Assembly (NCBI GenBank): GCA_034231615.1
Contig: CM067315.1
Coordinates: forward strand, 17,649,513 to 17,713,512
Direction of reading: 5' to 3'
Length of the DNA stretch: 64,000 bases
Source: Meghimatium bilineatum
Taxonomy: Eukaryota; Mollusca; Gastropoda; Stylommatophora; Philomycidae
The notes under the pieces were generated by a model. It was not told the origin of the DNA, made no database searches, and saw only the letters and a list, made by a program, of their open reading frames with translations. Of the stretch, positions 11,856-25,254 are shown piece after piece. The first letter of the stretch is position 1. The number at the start of each line of letters is the position of its first letter. Made by a program: the position numbers and the translations under genes.

Positions 11856-12561
11856 AAGCTACAATACACCAAATTCGTGTGTCCAGAATACAATTTCTGT
11901 TCTAGTAAGCTGCAGTACACTCAATTTGTTAGTTATATGCCAGAATACAACGAGATCTGACATACTAAACAGCAAGAGACCTAATTTGTGTGTAGTACGC
12001 CAGTTTTCTGACGTCTCTAGCTGCAATACATAAATTTGTGTGTAAATTGCCAGGATATACAGAGTTCTGTTGCAGAAAGCTGCAGTACACTCAATTTGTG
12101 AGTAATATGCCAGAATACAACGAGTTCTAACATAGTAAGCTACTATACACCAAATTCGTGTGCAGAATACATACTAAACAGCAAGAGACCTAATTTGTGT
12201 GTAGTACGCCAGTTTTCTGACGTCTTAAGCTGCAATACATCAAATTAGTGTGTAAATTGCCAGGATATACAGAGTTCTGTTGTAGAAAGCTGCAGTACAC
12301 TCAATTTGTGAGTAATATGCCAGAATACAACGAGTTCTAACGGTAAGCTACAATACACCAAATTCGTGTGCAGAATACAATTTCTGGCGTAGTAAGCTGC
12401 AATACAACGAAATCACGTGTAATAGACCAGAATACACTCAATTCTAGTGTAGAAAGCTTCAGTACAATGGGTTTGTGAGTAATATGCTAGAATAACAGAG
12501 TTTTGGCGTATTAAACTGCAATAGACCCAATTCGTGCGTAATACGACAATTCTGAAGTAGT
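11856..12561 (+). repeat. 706-bp chimeric expanded unit
   Basis: A CATAAATTTG-type unit runs as far as the middle of subrepeat 6. It then switches at 12169-12171 (shared ACA) to the last bases of a subrepeat 2 (ACATACTAAAC) and repeats subrepeats 3-9 from a CTTAAG-family copy. The join is not at matching subrepeat positions, so it looks like microhomology joining and not homologous exchange. Confidence 0.9.
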
Positions 12562-12778
12562 AAGCTACAATAGACCAAATTCGTGTGCAGAATACAATTT
12601 CTGGTGTAGTAAGCTGCAATACAACGAAATCACGTGTAATAGACCAGAATACACTCAATTCTAGTGTAGAAAGCTTCAGTACAATGGGTTTGTGAGTAAT
12701 ATGCTAGAATAACAGAGTTTTGGCGTAGTAAACTGCAATAGACCCAATTCGTGCGTAATACGACAATTCTGAAGTAGT
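12562..12778 (+). repeat. 217-bp short unit
   Basis: Subrepeat 1/6 hybrid followed by subrepeats 7-9. Its counterpart in the segmental duplicate is at 22612. Confidence 0.92.
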
Positions 12779-13275
12779 AAGCTACAATAGACCAAATTCG
12801 TGTGTCCAGAATACAATTTCTGTTCTAGTAAGCTGCAGTACACTCAATTTGTTAGTTATATGCCAGAATACAACGAGATCTGACATACTAAACAGCAAGA
12901 GACCTAATTTGTATGTAGTACGCCAGTTTTCTGACGTCTCTAGCTGCAATACATCAAATTAGTGTGTAAATTGCCAGGATATACAGAGTTCTGTTGTAGA
13001 AAGCTGCAGTACACTCAATTTGTGAGTAATATGCCAGAATACAACGAGTTCTAACGGTAAGCTACAATACACCAAATTCGTGTGCAGAATACAATTTCTG
13101 GCGTAGTAAGCTGCAATACAACGAAATCACGTGTAATAGACCAGAATACACTCAATTCTAGTGTAGAAAGCTTCAGTACAATGGGTTTGTGAGTAATATG
13201 CTAGAATAACAGAGTTTTGGCGTATTAAACTGCAATAGACCCAATTCGTGCGTAATACGACAATTCTGAAGTAGT

Positions 13276-13492
13276 AAGCTACAATAGACCAAATTCGTGT
13301 GCAGAATACAATTTCTGGTGTAGTAAGCTGCAATACAACGAAATCACGAGTAATAGACCAGAATACACTCAATTCTAGTGTAGAAAGCTTCAGTACAATG
13401 GGTTTGTGAGTAATATGCTAGAATCACAGAGTTTTGGCGTACTAAACTGCAATAGACCCAATTCGTGCGTTATACGACAATTCTGAAGTAGT
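13276..13492 (+). repeat. 217-bp short unit with CACGAG
   Basis: Same hybrid structure. Unlike its duplicate at 23326 it carries CACGAG and AATCACAGAG, which suggests later conversion by another monomer family. Confidence 0.9.
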
Positions 13493-14987
13493 AAGCTACA
13501 ATAGACCAAATTCGTGTGTCCAGAATACAATTTCTGGTGTAGTAAGCTGCAGTACACTCAATTTGTTAGTTATATGCCAGAATACAACGAGATCTGACAT
13601 ACTAAACAGCAAGAGACCTAATTTGTGTGTAGTACGCCAGTTTTCTGACGTCTCTAGCTGCAATACATCAAATTAGTGTGTAAATTGCCAGTATATACAG
13701 AGTTCTGTTGTAGAAAGCTGCAGTACACTCAATTTGTGAGTAATATGCCAGAATACAACGAGTTCTAACGTAGTAAGCTACTATACACCAAATTCGTGTG
13801 CAGAATACAATTTCTGGTGTAGTAAGCTGCAATACAACGAAATCACGTGTAATAGACCAGAATACACTCAATTCTAGTGTAGAAAGCTTCAGTACAATGG
13901 GTTATATGAGTAATATGCTAGAATAACAGAGTTTTGGCGTACTAAACTGCAATAGACCCAATTCGTGCGTTATACGACAATTCTGAAGTAGTAAGCTACA
14001 ATACACCAAATTCGTGTGTCCAGAATACAATTTCTGTTCTAGTAAGCTGCAGTACACTCAATTTGTTAGTTATATGCCAGAATACAACGAGATCTGACAT
14101 ACTAAACAGCAAGAGACCTAATTTGTGTGTAGTACGCCAGTTTTCTGACGTCTCTAGCTGCAATACATAAATTTGTGTGTAAATTGCCAGGATATACAGA
14201 GTTCTGTTGTAGAAAGCTGCAGTACACTCAATTTGTGAGTAATATGCCAGAATACAACGAGTTCTAACATAGTAAGCTACTATACACCAAATTCGTGTGC
14301 AGAATACAATTTCTGGTGTAGTAAGCTGCAATACAACGAAATCACGTGTAATAGACCAGAATACACTCAATTCTAGTGTAGAAAGCTTCAGTACAATGGG
14401 TTTGTGAGTAATATGCTAGAATAACAGAGTTTTGGCGTAGTAAACTGCAATAGACCCAATTCGTGCGTAATACGACAATTCTGAAGTAGTAAGCTACAAT
14501 AGACCAAATTCGTGTGTCCAGAATACAATTTCTGTTCTAGTAAGCTGCAGTACACTCAATTTGTTAGTTATATGCCAGAATACAACGAGATCTGACATAC
14601 TAAACAGCAAGAGACCTAATTTGTATGTAGTACGCCAGTTTTCTGACGTCTCTAGCTGCAATACATCAAATTAGTGTGTAAATTGCCAGGATATACAGAG
14701 TTCTGTTGTAGAAAGCTGCAGTACACTCAATTTGTGAGTAATATGCCAGAATACAACGAGTTCTAACGGTAAGCTACAATACACCAAATTCGTGTGCAGA
14801 ATACAATTTCTGGCGTAGTAAGCTGCAATACAACGAAATCACGTGTAATAGACCAGAATACACTCAATTCTAGTGTAGAAAGCTTCAGTACAATGGGTTT
14901 GTGAGTAATATGCTAGAATAACAGAGTTTTGGCGTATTAAACTGCAATAGACCCAATTCGTGCGTAATACGACAATTCTGAAGTAGT

Positions 14988-15204
14988 AAGCTACAATAGA
15001 CCAAATTCGTGTGCAGAATACAATTTCTGGTGTAGTAAGCTGCAATACAACGAAATCACGTGTAATAGACCAGAATACACTCAATTCTAGTGTAGAAAGC
15101 TTCAGTACAATGGGTTTGTGAGTAATATGCTAGAATAACAGAGTTTTGGCGTACTAAACTGCAATAGACCCAATTCGTGCGTTATACGACAATTCTGAAG
15201 TAGT
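14988..15204 (+). repeat. 217-bp short unit
   Basis: Subrepeat 1/6 hybrid followed by subrepeats 7-9. Its duplicate is at 25038. Confidence 0.92.
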
Positions 15205-17192
15205 AAGCTACAATAGACCAAATTCGTGTGTCCAGAATACAATTTCTGTTCTAGTAAGCTGCAGTACACTCAATTTGTTAGTTATATGCCAGAATACAAC
15301 GAGATCTGACATACTAAACAGCAAGAGACCTAATTTGTGTGTAGTACGCCAGTTTTCTGACGTCTCTAGCTGCAATACATAAATTTGTGTGTAAATTGCC
15401 AGGATATACAGAGTTCTGTTGTAGAAAGCTGCAGTACACTCAATTTGTGAGTAATATGCCAGAATACAACGAGTTCTAACGTAGTAAGCTACAATACACC
15501 AAATTCGTGTGCAGAATACAATTTCTGGTGTAGTAAGCTGCAATACAACGAAATCACGTGTAATAGACCAGAATACACTCAATTCTAGTGTAGAAAGCTT
15601 CAGTACAATGGGTTTGTGAGTAATATGCTACAATAACAGAGTTTTGGCGTACTAAACTGCAATAGACCCAATTCGTGCGTAATACGACAATTCTGAAGTA
15701 GTAAGCTACAATAGACCAAATTCGTGTGTCCAGAATAAAATTTCTGGTGTAGTAAGCTGCAGTACACTCAATTTGTTAGTTATATGCCAGAATACAACGA
15801 GATCTGACATACTAAACAGCAAGAGACCTAATTTGTGTGTAGTACGCCAGTTTTCTGACGTCTCTAGCTGCAATACATCAAATTAGTGTGTAAATTGCCA
15901 GTATATACAGAGTTCTGTTGTAGAAAGCTGCAGTACACTCAATTTGTGAGTAATATGCCAGAATACAACGAGTTCTAACGTAGTAAGCTACTATACACCA
16001 AATTCGTGTGCAGAATACAATTTCTGGTGTAGTAAGCTGCAATACAACGAAATCACGTGTAATAGACCAGAATACACTCAATTCTAGTGTAGAAAGCTTC
16101 AGTACAATGGGTTATATGAGTAATATGCTAGAATAACAGAGTTTTGGCGTACTAAACTGCAATAGACCCAATTCGTGCGTTATACGACAATTCTGAAGTA
16201 GTAAGCTACAATACACCAAATTCGTGTGTCCAGAATACAATTTCTGTTCTAGTAAGCTGCAGTACACTCAATTTGTTAGTTATATGCCAGAATACAACGA
16301 GATCTGACATACTAAACAGCAAGAGACCTAATTTGTGTGTAGTACGCCAGTTTTCTGACGTCTCTAGCTGCAATACATATATTTGTGTGTAAATTGCCAG
16401 GATATACAGAGTTCTGTTGTAGAAAGCTGCAGTACACTCAATTTGTGAGTAATATGCCAGAATACAACGAGTTCTAACATAGTAAGCTACTATACACCAA
16501 ATTCGTGTGCAGAATACAATTTCTGGTGTAGTAAGCTGCAATACAACGAAATCACGTGTAATAGACCAGAATACACTCAATTCTAGTGTAGAAAGCTTCA
16601 GTACAATGGGTTTGTGAGTAATATGCTAGAATAACAGAGTTTTGGCGTAGTAAACTGCAATAGACCCAATTCGTGCGTAATACGACAATTCTGAAGTAGT
16701 AAGCTACAATAGACCAAATTCGTGTGTCCAGAATACAATTTCTGTTCTAGTAAGCTGCAGTACACTCAATTTGTTAGTTATATGCCAGAATACAACGAGA
16801 TCTGACATACTAAACAGCAAGAGACCTAATTTGTATGTAGTACGCCAGTTTTCTGACGTCTTAAGCTGCAATACATTAAATTAGTGTGTAAATTGCCAGG
16901 ATATACAGTTTTGTTGTAGAAAGCTGCAGTACACTCAATTTGTGAGTAATATGCCAGAATACAACGAGTTCTAACGGTAAGCTACAATACACCAAATTCG
17001 TGTGCAGAATACAATTTCTGGCGTAGTAAGCTGCAATACAACGAAATCACGTGTAATAGACCAGAATACACTCAATTCTAGTGTAGAAAGCTTCAGTACA
17101 ATGTGTTTGTGAGTAATATGCTAGAATAGAGTTTTGGCGTACTAAACTGCAATAGACCCAATTCGTGCGTAATACGACAATTCTGAAGTAGT

Positions 17193-17411
17193 AAGCTACA
17201 ATAGACCAAATTCGTGTGTCCAGAATACAATTTCTGGTGTAGTAAGCTGCAATACAACGAAATCACGTGTAATAGACCAGAATACACTCAATTCTAGTGT
17301 AGAAAGCTTCAGTACAATGGGTTTGTGGGTAATATGCTAGAATAACAGAGTTTTAGCGTACTAAACTGCAATAGACCCAATTCGTGCGTTATACGACAAT
17401 TCTGAAGTAGT
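17193..17411 (+). repeat. 219-bp short unit
   Basis: Subrepeat 1 joined to subrepeat 7, inside the first copy of the 3,206-bp repeat. It follows a 492-bp unit with AGAATAGAGTTTT. Confidence 0.92.
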
Positions 17412-20398
17412 AAGCTACAATACACCAAATTCGTGTGTCCAGAATACAATTTCTGTTCTAGTAAGCTGCAGTACACTCAATTTGTTAGTTATATGCCAGA
17501 ATACAACGAGATCTGACATACTAAACAACAAGAGACCTAATTTGTGTGTAGTACGCCAGTTTTCTGACGTCTTAAGCTGCAATACATCAAATTAGTGTGT
17601 AAATTGCCAGGATATACAGAGTTCTGTTTTAGAAAGCTGCAGTACACTCAATTTGTGAGTAATATGCCAGATTACAACGAGTTCTAACGTAGTAAGCTAC
17701 AATACACCAAATTCGTGTGCAGAATACAATTTCTGGTGTAGTAAGCTGCAATACAACGAAATCACGTGTAATAGACCAGAATACACTCAATTCTAGTGTA
17801 GAAAGCTTCAGTACAATGGGTTTGTGAGTAATATGCTAGAATAACAGAGTTTTGGCGTACTAAACTGCAATAGACCCAATTCGTGCGTTATACGACAATT
17901 CTGAAGTAGTAAGCTACAATAGACCAAATTCGTGTGTCCAGAATACAATTTCTGTTCTAGTAAGCTGCAGTACACTCAATTTGTTAGTTATATGCCAGAA
18001 TACAATGAGATCTGACATACTAAACAGCAAGAGACCTAATTTGTGTGTAGTACGCCAGTTTTCTGACGTCTTAAGCTGCAATACATCAAATTAGTGTGTA
18101 AATTGCCAGGATATACAGAGTTCTGTTGTAGAAAGCTGCAGTACACTCAATTTGTGAGTAATATGCCAGAATACAACGAGTTCTAACGTAGTAAGCTACA
18201 ATACACCAAATTCGTGTGCAGAATACAATTTCTGGTGTAGTAAGCTGCAATACAACGAAATCACGAGTAATAGACCAGAATACACTCAATTCTAGTGTAG
18301 AAAGCTTCAGTACAATGGGTTTGTGAGTAATATGCTAGAATCACAGAGTTTTGGCGTAGTAAACTGCAATAGACCCAATTCGTGCGTAATACGACAATTC
18401 TGAAGTAGTAAGCTACAATAGACCAAATTCGTGTATCCAGAATACAATTTCTGTTCTAGTAAGCTGCAGTACACTCAATTTGTTAGTTATATGCCAGAAT
18501 ACAACGAGATCTGACATACTAAACAGCAAGAGACCTAATATGTGTGTAGTACGCCAGTTTTCTGACGTCTTAAGCTGCAATACATCAAATTAGTGTGTAA
18601 ATTGCCAGGATATACAGAGTTCTGTTGTAGAAAGCTGCAGTACACTCAATTTGTGAGTAATTTGCCAGAATACAACGAGTTCTAACGTAGTAAGCTACAA
18701 TACACCAAATTCGTGTGCAGAATACAATTTCTGGTGTAGTAAGCTGCAATACAACGAAATCACGAGTAATAGACCAGAATACACTCAATTCTAGTGTAGA
18801 AAGCTTCAGTACAATGGGTTTGTGAGTAATATGCTAGAATCACAGAGTTTTGGCGTACTAAACTGCAATAGACCCAATTCGTGCGTAATACGACAATTCT
18901 GAAGTAGTAAGCTACAATAGACCAAATTCGTGTGTCCAGAATAAAATTTCTGGTGTAGTAAGCTGCAGTACACTCAATTTGTTAGTTATATGCCAGAATA
19001 CAACGAGATCTGACATACTAAACAGCAAGAGACCTAATTTGTGTGTAGTACGCCAGTTTTCTGACGTCTCTAGCTGCAATACATCAAATTAGTGTGTAAA
19101 TTGCCAGTATATACAGAGTTCTGTTGTAGAAAGCTGCAGTACACTCAATTTGTGAGTAATATGCCAGAATACAACGAGTTCTAACGTAGTAAGCTACTAT
19201 ACACCAAATTCGTGTGCAGAATACAATTTCTGGTGTAGTAAGCTGCAATACAACGAAATCACGTGTAATAGACCAGAATACACTCAATTCTAGTGTAGAA
19301 AGCTTCAGTACAATGGGTTATATGAGTAATATGCTAGAATAACAGAGTTTTGGCGTACTAAACTGCAATAGACCCAATTCGTGCGTTATACGACAATTCT
19401 GAAGTAGTAAGCTACAATACACCAAATTCGTGTGTCCAGAATACAATTTCTGTTCTAGTAAGCTGCAGTACACTCAATTTGTTAGTTATATGCCAGAATA
19501 CAACGAGATCTGACATACTAAACAGCAAGAGACCTAATTTGTGTGTAGTACGCCAGTTTTCTGACGTCTCTAGCTGCAATACATATATTTGTGTGTAAAT
19601 TGCCAGGATATACAGAGTTCTGTTGTAGAAAGCTGCAGTACACTCAATTTGTGAGTAATATGCCAGAATACAACGAGTTCTAACATAGTAAGCTACTATA
19701 CACCAAATTCGTGTGCAGAATACAATTTCTGGTGTAGTAAGCTGCAATACAACGAAATCACGTGTAATAGACCAGAATACACTCAATTCTAGTGTAGAAA
19801 GCTTCAGTACAATGGGTTTGTGAGTAATATGCTAGAATAACAGAGTTTTGGCGTAGTAAACTGCAATAGACCCAATTCGTGCGTAATACGACAATTCTGA
19901 AGTAGTAAGCTACAATAGACCAAATTCGTGTGTCCAGAATACAATTTCTGTTCTAGTAAGCTGCAGTACACTCAATTTGTTAGTTATATGCCAGAATACA
20001 ACGAGATCTGACATACTAAACAGCAAGAGACCTAATTTGTATGTAGTACGCCAGTTTTCTGACGTCTTAAGCTGCAATACATTAAATTAGTGTGTAAATT
20101 GCCAGGATATACAGTTTTGTTGTAGAAAGCTGCAGTACACTCAATTTGTGAGTAATATGCCAGAATACAACGAGTTCTAACGGTAAGCTACAATACACCA
20201 AATTCGTGTGCAGAATACAATTTCTGGCGTAGTAAGCTGCAATACAACGAAATCACGTGTAATAGACCAGAATACACTCAATTCTAGTGTAGAAAGCTTC
20301 AGTACAATGTGTTTGTGAGTAATATGCTAGAATGGAGTTTTGGCGTACTAAACTGCAATAGACCCAATTCGTGCGTAATACGACAATTCTGAAGTAGT

Positions 20399-20617
20399 AA
20401 GCTACAATAGACCAAATTCGTGTGTCCAGAATACAATTTCTGGTGTAGTAAGCTGCAATACAACGAAATCACGTGTAATAGACCAGAATACACTCAATTC
20501 TAGTGTAGAAAGCTTCAGTACAATGGGTTTGTGGGTAATATGCTAGAATAACAGAGTTTTAGCGTACTAAACTGCAATAGACCCAATTCGTGCGTTATAC
20601 GACAATTCTGAAGTAGT
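20399..20617 (+). repeat. 219-bp short unit
   Basis: Second-copy counterpart of the unit at 17193, 3,206 bp away. The preceding unit reads AGAATGGAGTTTT, one base different. Confidence 0.92.
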
Positions 20618-22611
20618 AAGCTACAATACACCAAATTCGTGTGTCCAGAATACAATTTCTGTTCTAGTAAGCTGCAGTACACTCAATTTGTTAGTTATAT
20701 GCCAGAATACAACGAGATCTGACATACTAAACAACAAGAGACCTAATTTGTGTGTAGTACGCCAGTTTTCTGACGTCTTAAGCTGCAATACATCAAATTA
20801 GTGTGTAAATTGCCAGGATATACAGAGTTCTGTTTTAGAAAGCTGCAGTACACTCAATTTGTGAGTAATATGCCAGATTACAACGAGTTCTAACGTAGTA
20901 AGCTACAATACACCAAATTCGTGTGCAGAATACAATTTCTGGTGTAGTAAGCTGCAATACAACGAAATCACGTGTAATAGACCAGAATACACTCAATTCT
21001 AGTGTAGAAAGCTTCAGTACAATGGGTTTGTGAGTAATATGCTAGAATAACAGAGTTTTGGCGTACTAAACTGCAATAGACCCAATTCGTGCGTTATACG
21101 ACAATTCTGAAGTAGTAAGCTACAATAGACCAAATTCGTGTGTCCAGAATACAATTTCTGTTCTAGTAAGCTGCAGTACACTCAATTTGTTAGTTATATG
21201 CCAGAATACAATGAGATCTGACATACTAAACAGCAAGAGACCTAATTTGTGTGTAGTACGCCAGTTTTCTGACGTCTTAAGCTGCAATACATCAAATTAG
21301 TGTGTAAATTGCCAGGATATACAGAGTTCTGTTGTAGAAAGCTGCAGTACACTCAATTTGTGAGTAATATGCCAGAATACAACGAGTTCTAACGTAGTAA
21401 GCTACAATACACCAAATTCGTGTGCAGAATACAATTTCTGGTGTAGTAAGCTGCAATACAACGAAATCACGAGTAATAGACCAGAATACACTCAATTCTA
21501 GTGTAGAAAGCTTCAGTACAATGGGTTTGTGAGTAATATGCTAGAATCACAGAGTTTTGGCGTAGTAAACTGCAATAGACCCAATTCGTGCGTAATACGA
21601 CAATTCTGAAGTAGTAAGCTACAATAGACCAAATTCGTGTATCCAGAATACAATTTCTGTTCTAGTAAGCTGCAGTACACTCAATTTGTTAGTTATATGC
21701 CAGAATACAACGAGATCTGACATACTAAACAGCAAGAGACCTAATATGTGTGTAGTACGCCAGTTTTCTGACGTCTTAAGCTGCAATACATCAAATTAGT
21801 GTGTAAATTGCCAGGATATACAGAGTTCTGTTGTAGAAAGCTGCAGTACACTCAATTTGTGAGTAATTTGCCAGAATACAACGAGTTCTAACGTAGTAAG
21901 CTACAATACACCAAATTCGTGTGCAGAATACAATTTCTGGTGTAGTAAGCTGCAATACAACGAAATCACGAGTAATAGACCAGAATACACTCAATTCTAG
22001 TGTAGAAAGCTTCAGTACAATGGGTTTGTGAGTAATATGCTAGAATCACAGAGTTTTGGCGTAGTAAACTGCAATAGACCCAATTCGTGCGTAATACGAC
22101 AATTCTGAAGTAGTAAGCTACAATAGACCAAATTCGTGTGTCCAGAATACAATTTCTGTTCTAGTAAGCTGCAGTACACTCAATTTGTTAGTTATATGCC
22201 AGAATACAACGAGATCTGACATACTAAACAGCAAGAGACCTAATTTGTATGTAGTACGCCAGTTTTCTGACGTCTCTAGCTGCAATACATCAAATTAGTG
22301 TGTAAATTGCCAGGATATACAGAGTTCTGTTGTAGAAAGCTGCAGTACACTCAATTTGTGAGTAATATGCCAGAATACAACGAGTTCTAACGGTAAGCTA
22401 CAATACACCAAATTCGTGTGCAGAATACAATTTCTGGCGTAGTAAGCTGCAATACAACGAAATCACGTGTAATAGACCAGAATACACTCAATTCTAGTGT
22501 AGAAAGCTTCAGTACAATGGGTTTGTGAGTAATATGCTAGAATAACAGAGTTTTGGCGTATTAAACTGCAATAGACCCAATTCGTGCGTAATACGACAAT
22601 TCTGAAGTAGT

Positions 22612-22828
22612 AAGCTACAATAGACCAAATTCGTGTGCAGAATACAATTTCTGGTGTAGTAAGCTGCAATACAACGAAATCACGTGTAATAGACCAGAAT
22701 ACACTCAATTCTAGTGTAGAAAGCTTCAGTACAATGGGTTTGTGAGTAATATGCTAGAATAACAGAGTTTTGGCGTAGTAAACTGCAATAGACCCAATTC
22801 GTGCGTAATACGACAATTCTGAAGTAGT
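22612..22828 (+). repeat. 217-bp short unit
   Basis: Subrepeat 1/6 hybrid; duplicate of the unit at 12562. Confidence 0.92.
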
Positions 22829-23325
22829 AAGCTACAATAGACCAAATTCGTGTGTCCAGAATACAATTTCTGTTCTAGTAAGCTGCAGTACACTCAATTT
22901 GTTAGTTATATGCCAGAATACAACGAGATCTGACATACTAAACAGCAAGAGACCTAATTTGTATGTAGTACGCCAGTTTTCTGACGTCTCTAGCTGCAAT
23001 ACATCAAATTAGTGTGTAAATTGCCAGGATATACAGAGTTCTGTTGTAGAAAGCTGCAGTACACTCAATTTGTGAGTAATATGCCAGAATACAACGAGTT
23101 CTAACGGTAAGCTACAATACACCAAATTCGTGTGCAGAATACAATTTCTGGCGTAGTAAGCTGCAATACAACGAAATCACGTGTAATAGACCAGAATACA
23201 CTCAATTCTAGTGTAGAAAGCTTCAGTACAATGGGTTTGTGAGTAATATGCTAGAATAACAGAGTTTTGGCGTATTAAACTGCAATAGACCCAATTCGTG
23301 CGTAATACGACAATTCTGAAGTAGT

Positions 23326-23542
23326 AAGCTACAATAGACCAAATTCGTGTGCAGAATACAATTTCTGGTGTAGTAAGCTGCAATACAACGAAATCACGTG
23401 TAATAGACCAGAATACACTCAATTCTAGTGTAGAAAGCTTCAGTACAATGGGTTTGTGAGTAATATGCTAGAATAACAGAGTTTTGGCGTACTAAACTGC
23501 AATAGACCCAATTCGTGCGTTATACGACAATTCTGAAGTAGT
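23326..23542 (+). repeat. 217-bp short unit
   Basis: Duplicate of the unit at 13276, but with CACGTG and AATAACAGAG. Confidence 0.92.
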
Positions 23543-25037
23543 AAGCTACAATAGACCAAATTCGTGTGTCCAGAATACAATTTCTGGTGTAGTAAGCTGC
23601 AGTACACTCAATTTGTTAGTTATATGCCAGAATACAACGAGATCTGACATACTAAACAGCAAGAGACCTAATTTGTGTGTAGTACGCCAGTTTTCTGACG
23701 TCTCTAGCTGCAATACATCAAATTAGTGTGTAAATTGCCAGTATATACAGAGTTCTGTTGTAGAAAGCTGCAGTACACTCAATTTGTGAGTAATATGCCA
23801 GAATACAACGAGTTCTAACGTAGTAAGCTACTATACACCAAATTCGTGTGCAGAATACAATTTCTGGTGTAGTAAGCTGCAATACAACGAAATCACGTGT
23901 AATAGACCAGAATACACTCAATTCTAGTGTAGAAAGCTTCAGTACAATGGGTTATATGAGTAATATGCTAGAATAACAGAGTTTTGGCGTACTAAACTGC
24001 AATAGACCCAATTCGTGCGTTATACGACAATTCTGAAGTAGTAAGCTACAATACACCAAATTCGTGTGTCCAGAATACAATTTCTGTTCTAGTAAGCTGC
24101 AGTACACTCAATTTGTTAGTTATATGCCAGAATACAACGAGATCTGACATACTAAACAGCAAGAGACCTAATTTGTGTGTAGTACGCCAGTTTTCTGACG
24201 TCTCTAGCTGCAATACATAAATTTGTGTGTAAATTGCCAGGATATACAGAGTTCTGTTGTAGAAAGCTGCAGTACACTCAATTTGTGAGTAATATGCCAG
24301 AATACAACGAGTTCTAACATAGTAAGCTACTATACACCAAATTCGTGTGCAGAATACAATTTCTGGTGTAGTAAGCTGCAATACAACGAAATCACGTGTA
24401 ATAGACCAGAATACACTCAATTCTAGTGTAGAAAGCTTCAGTACAATGGGTTTGTGAGTAATATGCTAGAATAACAGAGTTTTGGCGTAGTAAACTGCAA
24501 TAGACCCAATTCGTGCGTAATACGACAATTCTGAAGTAGTAAGCTACAATAGACCAAATTCGTGTGTCCAGAATACAATTTCTGTTCTAGTAAGCTGCAG
24601 TACACTCAATTTGTTAGTTATATGCCAGAATACAACGAGATCTGACATACTAAACAGCAAGAGACCTAATTTGTATGTAGTACGCCAGTTTTCTGACGTC
24701 TCTAGCTGCAATACATCAAATTAGTGTGTAAATTGCCAGGATATACAGAGTTCTGTTGTAGAAAGCTGCAGTACACTCAATTTGTGAGTAATATGCCAGA
24801 ATACAACGAGTTCTAACGGTAAGCTACAATACACCAAATTCGTGTGCAGAATACAATTTCTGGCGTAGTAAGCTGCAATACAACGAAATCACGTGTAATA
24901 GACCAGAATACACTCAATTCTAGTGTAGAAAGCTTCAGTACAATGGGTTTGTGAGTAATATGCTAGAATAACAGAGTTTTGGCGTATTAAACTGCAATAG
25001 ACCCAATTCGTGCGTAATACGACAATTCTGAAGTAGT

Positions 25038-25254
25038 AAGCTACAATAGACCAAATTCGTGTGCAGAATACAATTTCTGGTGTAGTAAGCTGCAATACAA
25101 CGAAATCACGTGTAATAGACCAGAATACACTCAATTCTAGTGTAGAAAGCTTCAGTACAATGGGTTTGTGAGTAATATGCTAGAATAACAGAGTTTTGGC
25201 GTACTAAACTGCAATAGACCCAATTCGTGCGTTATACGACAATTCTGAAGTAGT
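25038..25254 (+). repeat. 217-bp short unit (last of this class)
   Basis: Duplicate of the unit at 14988. No 217-bp unit occurs to the right of this point in the window. Confidence 0.92.

Larger units (their letters stand above)
3442..12561 (+). repeat. Array block 2: mixed 497-500 bp units
   Basis: Unit starts: 3442 (217), 3659, 4158, 4658, 5156, 5653 (217), 5870, 6370, 6868, 7367, 7867, 8365, 8864, 9363, 9862, 10362, 10860, 11357, 11856 (706, chimeric). A 500-bp unit (GGTTATATGAG) followed by a 498-bp unit (CATAAATTTG) recurs at 4158, 5870, 7367 and 9862. Private variants tie 3659 to 8365 (CAATCTGTTAG, offset 4,706) and 4158 to 9363 (ATCTAACATAC, offset 5,205). Confidence 0.88.
12562..22611 (+). 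repeat. Array block 3: 217-bp units and 3,206-bp HOR
   Basis: Unit starts: 12562 (217), 12779, 13276 (217), 13493, 13993, 14491, 14988 (217), 15205, 15703, 16203, 16701, 17193 (219), 17412, 17911, 18410, 18909, 19409, 19907, 20399 (219), 20618, 21117, 21616, 22115. Units 15703-18908 and 18909-22114 are two copies of a seven-unit repeat with lengths 500, 498, 492, 219, 499, 499, 499 bp. Confidence 0.9.
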
